DNA from: an uncultured Candidatus Melainabacteria bacterium
GTDB lineage: Bacteria; Cyanobacteriota; Vampirovibrionia; Gastranaerophilales; Gastranaerophilaceae
Direction of reading: 5' to 3'
Assembly: GCA_934773085.1 (NCBI GenBank)
Contig: CAKVMU010000021.1
Span: 1-13,326, forward strand
Length of the DNA stretch: 13,326 nucleotides
Below, piece by piece: positions 7,218-13,326 of this stretch. How positions within the stretch are numbered: position 1 is the stretch's first letter; each line of letters opens with the position of its first letter. The notes under the pieces were generated by a model, which worked only from the letters and a program-made list of their open reading frames with translations, did not search any database and was not told the DNA's origin. The position numbers and the translations under genes were made by a program.

Positions 7218-8268
7218 TGTTATAATAGCAGGGTTGGACCCTCGTTCAGATTATCGTTTTAATTAACTCTTCATTTAAAATATGTTATAATATGGGTTGG
7301 TTCTTGCCGACCGACACGCACGTTTTGATTAACTCTTAATTTAAAATATGTTATAATCAGTACATTTTGCGCCGTAAGCAGATAAATGTTTTGATTAACT
7401 CTTAATTTAAAATATGTTATAATAAAAGAGGGAAGAAATATTCAGTCAAGCTGGTTTTGATTAACTCTTAATTTAAAATATGTTATAATAATGATAATCA
7501 CAGTAAAGGTTATCCATCAGTTTTGATTAACTCTTAATTTAAAATATGTTATAATAATGATAATCACAGTATAGATTGTCCATCAGTTTTGATTAACTCT
7601 TAATTTAAAATATGTTATAATAACAACTTAATCAACCGAGCTTCTGCGGTTTTGATTAACTCTTAATTTAAAATATGTTATAATAGAAACTGAACCGACT
7701 TTGTCGCTCTCTGGTTTTGATTAACTCTTAATTTAAAATATGTTATAATACTGAACTAAGTAAATCAGATATAATTCCAGTTTTGATTAACTCTTAATTT
7801 AAAATATGTTATAATTAACAAACTCAACAATGACCCACAATATAGTTTTGATTAACTCTTAATTTAAAATATGTTATAATCATAAGCTTAATGTTTTAAT
7901 TTCTTCGCAGTTTTGATTAACTCTTAATTTAAAATATGTTATAATTCAACAAAGAATTATTTGATTTAAAGGTGTTTTGATTAACTCTTAATTTAAAATA
8001 TGTTATAATTAAAATCCATGTACCCAACGGAGACGGGTTTTGATTAACTCTTAATTTAAAATATGTTATAATTTTATAACATTGACAGTAAACTCATTAC
8101 CAGTTTTGATTAACTCTTAATTTAAAATATGTTATAATTATAGACAGCAGATACGATTTTTTTTATGTTTTGATTAACTCTTAATTTAAAATATGTTATA
8201 ATGAGAACAAGAAATTTTAGGTCTTGTTGCTGGTTTTGATTAACTCTTAATTTAAAATATGTTATAAT
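7218..8268 (+). promoter_or_regulatory. Extended -10 promoter embedded in every CRISPR repeat
   Basis: Repeat bases 28-36 read TGTTATAAT, an exact extended -10 element (TGn TATAAT), so a copy closes each repeat, for example at 7349-7357. Transcription would start about seven bases into the following spacer, giving about 24-nt guides from 30-base spacers. Repeat-internal promoters of this kind are established for Neisseria meningitidis type II-C; here the match is to full consensus. Even the truncated repeat (7218-7226) and the isolated one (6162-6170) retain the box. Confidence 0.75.
7490..7585 (+). repeat. Two adjacent near-identical spacers flanking one repeat
   Basis: Spacers 7490-7519 and 7556-7585 share 27 of 30 bases. 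Differences fall at spacer positions 17, 20 and 23, exactly three bases apart. Read on the complementary strand with a two-base offset, both encode MDNLYCDYH, with the synonymous changes GAT/GAC, AAC/AAT and CTT/CTA. This is the signature of two diverged copies of one coding gene as the sources. Confidence 0.9.
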
Positions 8269-8307
8269 AGGATATACAAAGTTAAATAATCATGATATAA
8301 TAGAGAC
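8269..8307 (+). promoter_or_regulatory. tracrRNA promoter and probable array leader end
   Basis: The 39 bases between the last repeat and the predicted tracrRNA start contain an extended -10 box TGATATAAT at 8293-8301, predicting initiation near 8308. No strong -35 is seen, as with the repeat promoters. Because the right end of the array holds only intact repeats, this segment may also act as the leader that guides Cas1-Cas2 integration; that is inference. Confidence 0.65.
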
Positions 8308-8463
8308 GTAAGATATTTTAAATTAAGAGTCCAGTCAGAATTGACCAGAGAATAGTCGTTTCCTCTACGACAGTACGAAAAGATCTCATTCTCTAAAACT
8401 TTAAAAAATTGAACAACCATAGTGACATTCTACTATAAAATCACCAGAATGTCATTTGTTTTT
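8308..8463 (+). ncRNA. tracrRNA of the type II-C system
   Basis: The tracrRNA pairs with crRNA repeats and is required for Cas9 loading. The anti-repeat is directly visible. Bases 8313-8330 are the exact complement of repeat positions 11-28 (18 base pairs); 8331-8334 (CCAG) face repeat positions 8-10 as an internal bulge; and 8335-8341 (TCAGAAT) pair with repeat positions 1-7, using two G-U wobbles. This gives the lower stem, bulge and upper stem typical of Cas9 guide duplexes. Downstream, a 7-base-pair stem (8347-8353 with 8388-8394) encloses a hairpin GTCGT/ACGAC (8355-8359/8367-8371), then an AU-rich stretch and a terminator at 8423-8463. Start is predicted from the promoter at 8293-8301; ends are estimates. 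The RNA is convergent with cas2 and overlaps its last 23 bases in antisense. Confidence 0.85.
8423..8463 (+). terminator. Intrinsic terminator of tracrRNA, overlapping the cas2 3' end
   Basis: A 9-base-pair perfect stem, TGACATTCT (8423-8431) with AGAATGTCA (8446-8454), has a 14-base loop and is followed by TTTGTTTTT (8455-8463). The T-tract is only on the + strand side, so it acts on the tracrRNA/array direction. Its right arm and T-tract lie in the last codons of cas2 on the other strand. Confidence 0.75.
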
Positions 8464-8788
8464 CGCCGTTTTCACCCATTTTCTTTTTATATCTGGATTT
8501 TTTATAATCAACCTTCTCTATACACACAGATAAGCTCCATTGTCTGTCTGTTAAGTAAAAAACATTAACGCTTCCCGCTGTTGGCGCTGCAATTCGAATA
8601 TTTTTTATAAATTGTTCTGTTTTATCGTAAGTGACACAAGAACGTACATAAACTGAATTTTGGAGCATGAAATATCCCATCTTAAGTAATGATTTTCTAA
8701 AAGCATTCGCTTGCCTTAAATCTTCTTTTTCCACAACCGGCAAATCAAAACACACAAACAACCAACCCATACGATACTTACTCCTCAT
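8441..8788 (-). CDS. cas2: CRISPR-associated endonuclease Cas2 (115 aa)
   Basis: Cas2 forms the integrase complex with Cas1 that inserts new spacers. The N-terminal strand WLFVCFDLPV carries the conserved Asp (D15), followed by ANAFRKSLLKMGYFMLQNSVYVR, a hallmark of type II Cas2 proteins, and the TAGSVNVFYLTDRQW strand region. The C-terminus is Lys-rich (KKSRYKKKMGENGEK). I chose ATG 8788 (MRSKYRMGW), giving an 11-base overlap with cas1; the frame stays open further upstream but only inside cas1, and an alternative ATG at 8770 is preceded by GAGGAG. It is the last gene of the cas operon, convergent with and overlapping the tracrRNA terminator. Confidence 0.93.
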   Translation of the reverse strand: MRSKYRMGWLFVCFDLPVVEKEDLRQANAFRKSLLKMGYFMLQNSVYVRSCVTYDKTEQFIKNIRIAAPTAGSVNVFYLTDRQWSLSVCIEKVDYKKSRYKKKMGENGEKQMTFW

Positions 8789-9725
8789 ACTCTCTGTTCC
8801 TTTGTTTGTCGATATATAAATATTGCTTACATATATCCGGCAATAGAATTTTTTCCAAATCAAATTTTATGAAAGAATTAACTATTTCTTCAATATAAAT
8901 ATCAATAAAATCAATCATTTTATAACTTAAACCTTTTGCATTCAATCGATAATTTTTCATACAAAATGCAAGATATTTGTTCCAAGCTTTTAAATCTTTA
9001 TTTTTAAAACTACCTCCCTCATTAACTTTAAATTTGTACAAATAAAAATCCACAAATGCCCGAAAAGGTTCCACTAAGTCATAAACAAGCGGAATGCTAT
9101 TGTATTTTTCTTCGTGATGTATTCCCAAGTTTGGCAGCAAGCCATGTATCAATATTGAACGGTACAACAACGATTGAAATACCGCATAGCCGTAGTTTAG
9201 ACAAATATTTTCAAAACTTTCGGCATTTTTATGTTCTCTTTTTTGTTCATTCCCGAGCGAAGAAAAATATACGTTCCAGTATTGCTTAGCAATATTGGCT
9301 TCATTTATCAAAGGTCGATTAATTAGCCTCATAAGATTTTCATTATTTTGACCAATTAACTTCAAATTATTAGCTTGATTTAAAACCTTGGCTTTTAATA
9401 TATGTTTCCACAATTTATTCTCAAATTCACTATTTTGTGAAATTTGGTTATAAAAAGCTTTTGTTCTTACTACCCTATCAAAACCAACCGTCCAACCCAT
9501 TGGTTTATAAGAATTATTGCAATGCAAAACTACAACATCCTTTTCCAACAATTTGGCAAGACAACTGTTTGAAAACGATACCTGATGAGTTGCGATAATA
9601 ATTGCTCTAATATCATCTATTGGCAGTCTGTTTTCTGATTCGTCATCAAATTGACAACAAAAGAATCCTTTATCCGAATAAAGTTTTACATTAGGTGTTG
9701 TTATATGCAAAATATGATAACTCAT
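8778..9725 (-). CDS. cas1: CRISPR-associated integrase Cas1 (315 aa)
   Basis: Cas1 is the catalytic subunit of the spacer integrase. The metal-binding residues are in place: E142 in NEANIAKQYW, H203 in LGIHHEEKYNS, and D216 in VYDLVEPFRAFVD; H203 to D216 has the spacing of the E. coli pair H208/D221. The N-terminal beta domain contains IDDIRAIIIATHQVSFSNS and VVVLHCNNSYKPMGW, as in type II Cas1 proteins. Length is normal for type II (about 300). It starts 22 bases after the cas9 stop, with a poor ribosome binding site, and overlaps cas2 by 11 bases, so the three genes form one transcription unit. No csn2 or cas4 follows, which fits subtype II-C. Confidence 0.96.
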   Translation of the reverse strand: MSYHILHITTPNVKLYSDKGFFCCQFDDESENRLPIDDIRAIIIATHQVSFSNSCLAKLLEKDVVVLHCNNSYKPMGWTVGFDRVVRTKAFYNQISQNSEFENKLWKHILKAKVLNQANNLKLIGQNNENLMRLINRPLINEANIAKQYWNVYFSSLGNEQKREHKNAESFENICLNYGYAVFQSLLYRSILIHGLLPNLGIHHEEKYNSIPLVYDLVEPFRAFVDFYLYKFKVNEGGSFKNKDLKAWNKYLAFCMKNYRLNAKGLSYKMIDFIDIYIEEIVNSFIKFDLEKILLPDICKQYLYIDKQRNREYEE

Positions 9726-9747
9726 ATTATGTTTGTAATAATGATTT

Positions 9748-12700
9748 TTATTTTGTCAATTTTTTAAAATCTGCAACTACTAAATTCTTTACACTCGTTA
9801 CGATTTCGTTACCAACAGAAGATTCTATTTTAACAACTCCATTTCCTTTTATCGTTCTCAGTTTATAAACACCAAACGGCAAGATTTCTTTGCTTGGAGT
9901 TTGTTTTTCTTTTCCGTTCTCATCTGTAATTGTATAATAAGCAGTTCCTTCAAACTCTTTGCCCACTTCAATCAAACAACCTGAATAGAACATCATCCCT
10001 TTCTTATACAATTTGCAATTCATCTGTCTCAATTTTTCTTTAACTTCTTCTAGTTTCTGATTTGCATAAATAGGCATAACTTTTACCACATCTTTTTCGT
10101 TATAATAGAGAATTTGCCCCTTATGTCCTTTTGAATGTTTGAATTGGTGTTTTACTCCTTTTGTTCCAAAATCAGCATATTCCCCAATTCTGGCTCTACC
10201 GTTTGCATCAAGAGTCCTCTCTCCATCTGAAACAACAAGCAAAACCTTTTTTACTTTAGTATTTTTTGTCGGGTGAATATAATTTGACAACATATTTGAC
10301 CAATCTTTAGAAGACATTTTATCTTCCAATTTTGCCAACAAATCATTTTTTATAACTTCATCAATTATAGACTTAATTTTTTTATCTTTTTGCTCTATTG
10401 ATGTAATATCAACACGTTGAGTTATAAAATGTCTCCCACTAATGTTTCTATACCCATAGATTGTTTCAAGTGGATTGGTATTTCCCTTAAACGGTTTATC
10501 ATTTGAATATGGATACGGCAATAAATTATCCAGACTTTTTTTGACAAAATCTCTAAATTCGTTGTCATGAATCTCTAAACCTTCAATTTCATCTCGCTTT
10601 GTAGTTGTATTGTATTTGTAATCTCTTGAAAAACTTATACATATAGCATCCAGAGCATGGTGTTTGTCATTTTGACGATTTTTCTTAATATCATCGCCCA
10701 AAAGTTTATTCAATCTGTATGTTTTTCTAATAGCAGAAGTTGTAGCGCCATTGTCGACATAAATTCTACGTTTTTCGCCTTCTAATTGCAAGCCCCAACC
10801 AAAAACAAAAGCCGTTATATCTTGCGCAACCCTTGCTATTTGTGCAGTTTCAGCCAAGCCATTATAGCTGTTTATAAGTTTCGCACAATCTTCCGGCTTG
10901 CTTGTCAAATGTGTGACTTTTGTTTTGCCCAAAGAATCTTGGTGTCTGGAAACTCTTGTCACAAATTCATTCCACAATTCCTCATAACCATGTAACCACT
11001 CGTATGGAGTTTGCCCTTTTTTCTTTTGATTCTCAATCGCATAGCATAAAACTTTATTTGAAAGAGCATCATTGCCACCTTTTGAACGTGGATAAATGTG
11101 GTCAATTTCGCATTTATCTAAATCGTTTATTCCAATTTTTTGCCCACTATAAAGACATATTCCGCCTTGCTTTTCTAAAAGTTTCATTTTTTCTAAATTT
11201 ACCACGCTAAAACAGCCTACATCCTTTAGTTGCATTGCAAGTTTATCATTTTCTTTTTGATTTTTATTGATATTGTTTATATATTCTTGAGTTTTCTTTG
11301 CCCCAAACAAAGAATTGTCATCTCTTACAAATTCAAAAATAACTTTATCTGGGATTCCATGTTTCTGCTTCAATTCCAATATTTCGTCTCTAAAAATTTG
11401 CAACCTGTTTCTAACAATGGCATTAGTTATATTACCGATTAAAATATCTGTCTTTTCTCGTTCATCGCTAGAAAGTTCTGCCATTTCATAACGATTGTCA
11501 GGAATATACAAATTGTCCCATTTGCCTATTTTGGATAGCATAACTCGAATTTCTTCTTCTGTTATTCCGTTTTTCGCATCTACATCATCAATAAATTCCG
11601 TGACATCCATCGTTGCAGGATTGTCAATCCCCTCCGTTATAATTGAGCAAATTATTTGACAAGCTCTACGACAAAAACTGGAACGTCCGGAAAGCTTTGC
11701 TTTCAATGGTTCTATTTTTTCCAGTATTTCACCCTTTCCAATAACTTTTTCTATATCCGTTTTAGAAATCGTAGTGTCCAGCTTCATTGAACCATCATCT
11801 TTTGTCGATTTTTTTTGCCAATTTTCATAAATTTGCTTTATTGACTCTGCTGAAAGCATCGATTTTTCGCCCAATGAATCAGTAAATCTTAAATTCTTTA
11901 ATTTCATCAACAATACTAATGATACGTTCTCTAAAGTATCTGCCTTACAAACATTACGCTTAGGTAACAATTTACATTTTGCAATAATTCTGTTATCAAA
12001 CCTAGGAACTTTTTGACCTAAAACACCACCATTTTCCCACTCCCAATTAGTTCCTCTATATTTCTTGTAATCATTATCTAAATAAGAAGCATAGGCTTTT
12101 TGGCTAGTTCCATACAAAAAATAATCAGCTGAATATTTATTTAATTCAGGCAACTGTTTTTGTGCATTTATGTACAATTGTCGCAATTCTTTTTCTACCA
12201 TATTTCTTGGAGCAACAATTCCAGATGTTCTGATTTTTACAATATTATCTGTAGAGATAAATGTTTTAAATTCTGTTGGATTTTCCTCTCGCCATAACCC
12301 CAATCTTTTCGCATCGTAATAGCAAGGGTATCTATACTCTTCATTTATTATTAATTCATTATTATCGTCATCTGTTGTATATTTTAATGTCTGCTCTAGA
12401 TTCTTCTTTTCGTCATCAGAATTTACATTTGCCCACGCAAGTTTCGTATCATACCCTCTTCTTTGAATAGCAGAATGTAATGCTTTATATATTTGCCACT
12501 CCTCTAATTCAAGATTCTGTAATAATGCCACTCTTAAAAGGGTTGAATTATATATAGTTTCATCGTTTTTCTTTCCAAACTCTTTTTTAAATAACTCATC
12601 ATCTTTTTTCAATGGTTCTAAGTTACAAAACCGCCATAAATCATTAAAAAAATCTTCTCTTGCTTTGTGTGCATTCAATGTTTTATATACTCGTCTTCTA

Positions 12701-12834
12701 TCTCTATTTGAGACGATTTCAGCATGATCTTTATCTATTATTAAAGAACCCAATTCTAAAACATTCAAACCATCCCTAACGCAATAGCCAATGCTGGCTT
12801 TCCCCATATCAAATGCAAAAACTTTATCTTTCAT
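9748..12834 (-). CDS. cas9: Compact type II-C Cas9 endonuclease (1028 aa)
   Basis: RNA-guided DNA nuclease that cuts with HNH and RuvC domains under crRNA:tracrRNA guidance. RuvC-I is AFDMGKASIGY with D9. The Arg-rich bridge helix is NRDRRRVYKTLNAHKAR (about 43-59). A REC lobe spans about 60-480 and contains AIQRRGYD near 122-129. RuvC-II is VIFEFVRD with E501. HNH (about 550-610) has CLYSGQ, EIDHIYPRSKGGNDALSN with D578, H579 and N593, and NQKKKGQTPYEW. RuvC-III is DKHHALDAICIS with H726 and D729. The C-terminal 250 residues form the wedge/PAM-interacting part. All nuclease residues are intact, so it should be active. The length lies between the Campylobacter and Neisseria enzymes. A strong AGGAGA (12846-12841) six bases upstream fixes the start. 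First gene of the cas9-cas1-cas2 operon. Confidence 0.98.
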   Translation of the reverse strand: MKDKVFAFDMGKASIGYCVRDGLNVLELGSLIIDKDHAEIVSNRDRRRVYKTLNAHKAREDFFNDLWRFCNLEPLKKDDELFKKEFGKKNDETIYNSTLLRVALLQNLELEEWQIYKALHSAIQRRGYDTKLAWANVNSDDEKKNLEQTLKYTTDDDNNELIINEEYRYPCYYDAKRLGLWREENPTEFKTFISTDNIVKIRTSGIVAPRNMVEKELRQLYINAQKQLPELNKYSADYFLYGTSQKAYASYLDNDYKKYRGTNWEWENGGVLGQKVPRFDNRIIAKCKLLPKRNVCKADTLENVSLVLLMKLKNLRFTDSLGEKSMLSAESIKQIYENWQKKSTKDDGSMKLDTTISKTDIEKVIGKGEILEKIEPLKAKLSGRSSFCRRACQIICSIITEGIDNPATMDVTEFIDDVDAKNGITEEEIRVMLSKIGKWDNLYIPDNRYEMAELSSDEREKTDILIGNITNAIVRNRLQIFRDEILELKQKHGIPDKVIFEFVRDDNSLFGAKKTQEYINNINKNQKENDKLAMQLKDVGCFSVVNLEKMKLLEKQGGICLYSGQKIGINDLDKCEIDHIYPRSKGGNDALSNKVLCYAIENQKKKGQTPYEWLHGYEELWNEFVTRVSRHQDSLGKTKVTHLTSKPEDCAKLINSYNGLAETAQIARVAQDITAFVFGWGLQLEGEKRRIYVDNGATTSAIRKTYRLNKLLGDDIKKNRQNDKHHALDAICISFSRDYKYNTTTKRDEIEGLEIHDNEFRDFVKKSLDNLLPYPYSNDKPFKGNTNPLETIYGYRNISGRHFITQRVDITSIEQKDKKIKSIIDEVIKNDLLAKLEDKMSSKDWSNMLSNYIHPTKNTKVKKVLLVVSDGERTLDANGRARIGEYADFGTKGVKHQFKHSKGHKGQILYYNEKDVVKVMPIYANQKLEEVKEKLRQMNCKLYKKGMMFYSGCLIEVGKEFEGTAYYTITDENGKEKQTPSKEILPFGVYKLRTIKGNGVVKIESSVGNEIVTSVKNLVVADFKKLTK

Positions 12835-12840
12835 TAATAC

Positions 12841-12866
12841 TCTCCTAAGACAAATATATTATACCA
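12841..12866 (-). promoter_or_regulatory. cas operon promoter (extended -10) and cas9 ribosome binding site
   Basis: On the - strand TGGTATAAT is read at 12866-12858, an exact extended -10 element, predicting a start near 12851 and a leader of fewer than 20 bases. AGGAGA (12846-12841) is the Shine-Dalgarno, six bases before the cas9 ATG. No good -35 is seen. The operon uses the same promoter style as the repeats and the tracrRNA. Confidence 0.65.
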
Positions 12867-12923
12867 TATATGTCTATAAGCCATCCGGCAACAAAAAAAA
12901 CATAAAATACCAGCAGAAATTGC

Positions 12924-13326
12924 TTAATCACGTAACGAACACTCGCAACACATCTGGCAAGCGCCGAATGTTCCGCCGGAAGCCTTGAGATTTTTTCTGA
13001 AACAACAATATTGAGGCGAATTAAAAAGTTCCATCAAAGTTTTCTCACGCACATTCCCGATTTTTTGGGATAAACACGGATACACAAAACCTTCCGGATT
13101 AATCATCATATTCGCATACGGATACAAGCATGGTTTGTAAATCTCATGTGGCAATGTTTCCGCAGGCAACTCAAAAAACCTCTCAATACTCTCAAGCGGG
13201 TTCTTCTGGTACTCAAACTTTGGAGAAAAACGTAATTTTACCCTCGATTTTTCTGACATTGAAAGTATCTCTTTGTAAACTTCTTTAAAATGTTCCAAAT
13301 CAAAATATTTTTCTATCGGATAATTC
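12924..13326 (-). CDS. Radical SAM/SPASM-domain protein, C-terminal part (5' end beyond right edge)
   Basis: The frame is open through the right edge, so the 133 visible residues are the C-terminal end of a longer protein; the radical SAM CxxxCxxC motif would lie outside. The visible part matches a SPASM auxiliary-cluster domain: PCLYPYANMMINPEGFVYPC (a Cys, then a G-x4-C ending), IGNVREKTLMELFNSP, which is the usual helix after the first cysteines, and a final Cys cluster in FGACQMCCEC. SPASM proteins modify peptides or act as anaerobic sulfatase-maturing-type enzymes; the substrate cannot be told from this fragment. It lies on the same strand about 90 bases upstream of cas9, but the cas operon has its own promoter, so a functional link to CRISPR is not indicated. 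Confidence 0.85.
   Translation of the reverse strand, partial: NYPIEKYFDLEHFKEVYKEILSMSEKSRVKLRFSPKFEYQKNPLESIERFFELPAETLPHEIYKPCLYPYANMMINPEGFVYPCLSQKIGNVREKTLMELFNSPQYCCFRKNLKASGGTFGACQMCCECSLRD

Larger units (their letters stand above)
7205..8268 (+). CRISPR. Type II-C CRISPR array: 16 full repeats, one truncated repeat, 16 spacers
   Basis: The 36-base repeat begins GTTTTGATTAACTC and ends ATATGTTATAAT; only five of its 36 bases are G or C. Full copies start at 7256, 7322, 7388, 7454, 7520, 7586, 7649, 7714, 7780, 7845, 7910, 7974, 8037, 8103, 8167 and 8233. The leftmost element (7205-7226) keeps only the last 22 bases; the copy at 7256 has two changes (G6 to A, A17 to C); all others look identical. 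Spacers are 27-30 bases: those from 7292 to 7585 are all 30, later ones vary. Decay is confined to the left, so the left is the old end and new spacers probably enter at the right, next to the tracrRNA gene. The + orientation of the crRNA is set by pairing with the tracrRNA anti-repeat. No spacer was seen to match another part of the window. Confidence 0.98.

Noticed and set aside
7227..8232. Self-targeting spacers within the window
   Set aside because: Reading the 16 spacers against the genes and the wedged fragment by eye showed no convincing match; a computed search would be needed for partial matches.
7205..8268. Open frames across the CRISPR array
   Set aside because: The repeat contains TAA in several frames and any short frames there reflect repeat periodicity, not genes.
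8789..8863. N-terminal extension of cas2 to 8863
   Set aside because: The extra 25 residues lie in the cas1 coding region and do not resemble Cas2; the family N-terminus begins at MRSKYRM or MGWLF.
8269..9748. A csn2 or cas4 gene that would indicate subtype II-A or II-B
   Set aside because: Between the array and cas9 only tracrRNA, cas2 and cas1 fit; no room or frame remains, so II-C is retained.
12880..12923. Terminator of the SPASM gene at the T8 run upstream of cas9
   Set aside because: The only stem before the T-run is about four base pairs (AGCA/TGCT) and lies several bases away; too weak to call.

Overview
The window is about 13.3 kb of AT-rich bacterial chromosome using the standard genetic code (TGA, TAA and TAG all serve as stops). 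Gene content suggests a gut-type, low-GC member of the non-photosynthetic sister lineage of Cyanobacteria (Melainabacteria/Gastranaerophilales). The hints are a cyanobacterium-like phosphoglycerate kinase C-terminus and a GerMN-domain protein beside a DUF2993-like protein. This placement is an inference from remembered family resemblance, not from a search.

Left part (1-4850): the 5' portion of mutS reads off the left edge. A divergent promoter located inside the mutS start region drives a tight six-gene operon on the + strand: a membrane-anchored unknown, a DUF2993/LmeA-like secreted protein, a GerMN-domain protein, an orphan HicB-like protein, RimI N-acetyltransferase and a BioY-type biotin transporter. 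The last four genes overlap each other by 4-10 bases. The operon ends at a strong bidirectional terminator, followed by a patch of short hairpins and direct repeats. Then comes pgk (- strand) with its own promoter.

Right part (6135-12870): a complete compact type II-C CRISPR-Cas locus. On the - strand an operon cas9 (1028 aa) - cas1 - cas2 starts from an extended -10 promoter. Convergent to it, on the + strand, lie a CRISPR array (16 full-length 36-nt repeats plus one truncated repeat, 16 spacers) and a tracrRNA gene sitting between the array and the 3' end of cas2. Every repeat ends in an extended -10 promoter box (TGTTATAAT), so each spacer can be transcribed from its own promoter, as known for Neisseria type II-C. 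The anti-repeat, a nexus-like hairpin and a terminator of the tracrRNA can all be read directly.

Three points stand out. (1) Two adjacent spacers are 27/30 identical and differ only at three positions spaced by three; in one frame both encode the same nonapeptide, so they look like captures of the same protospacer from two diverged relatives. (2) At the distal end of the array, about 1.03 kb of an open coding frame resembling phage barnase/EndoU/colicin-like nuclease-domain proteins is wedged between a truncated repeat and a lone decayed repeat, with the coding frame running into repeat sequence at both ends. (3) The decayed repeats lie upstream with respect to repeat-promoter direction, so growth of the array probably occurs at the tracrRNA side.

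The right edge holds the C-terminal part of a radical SAM/SPASM protein on the same strand as cas9, about 90 bases upstream of it.
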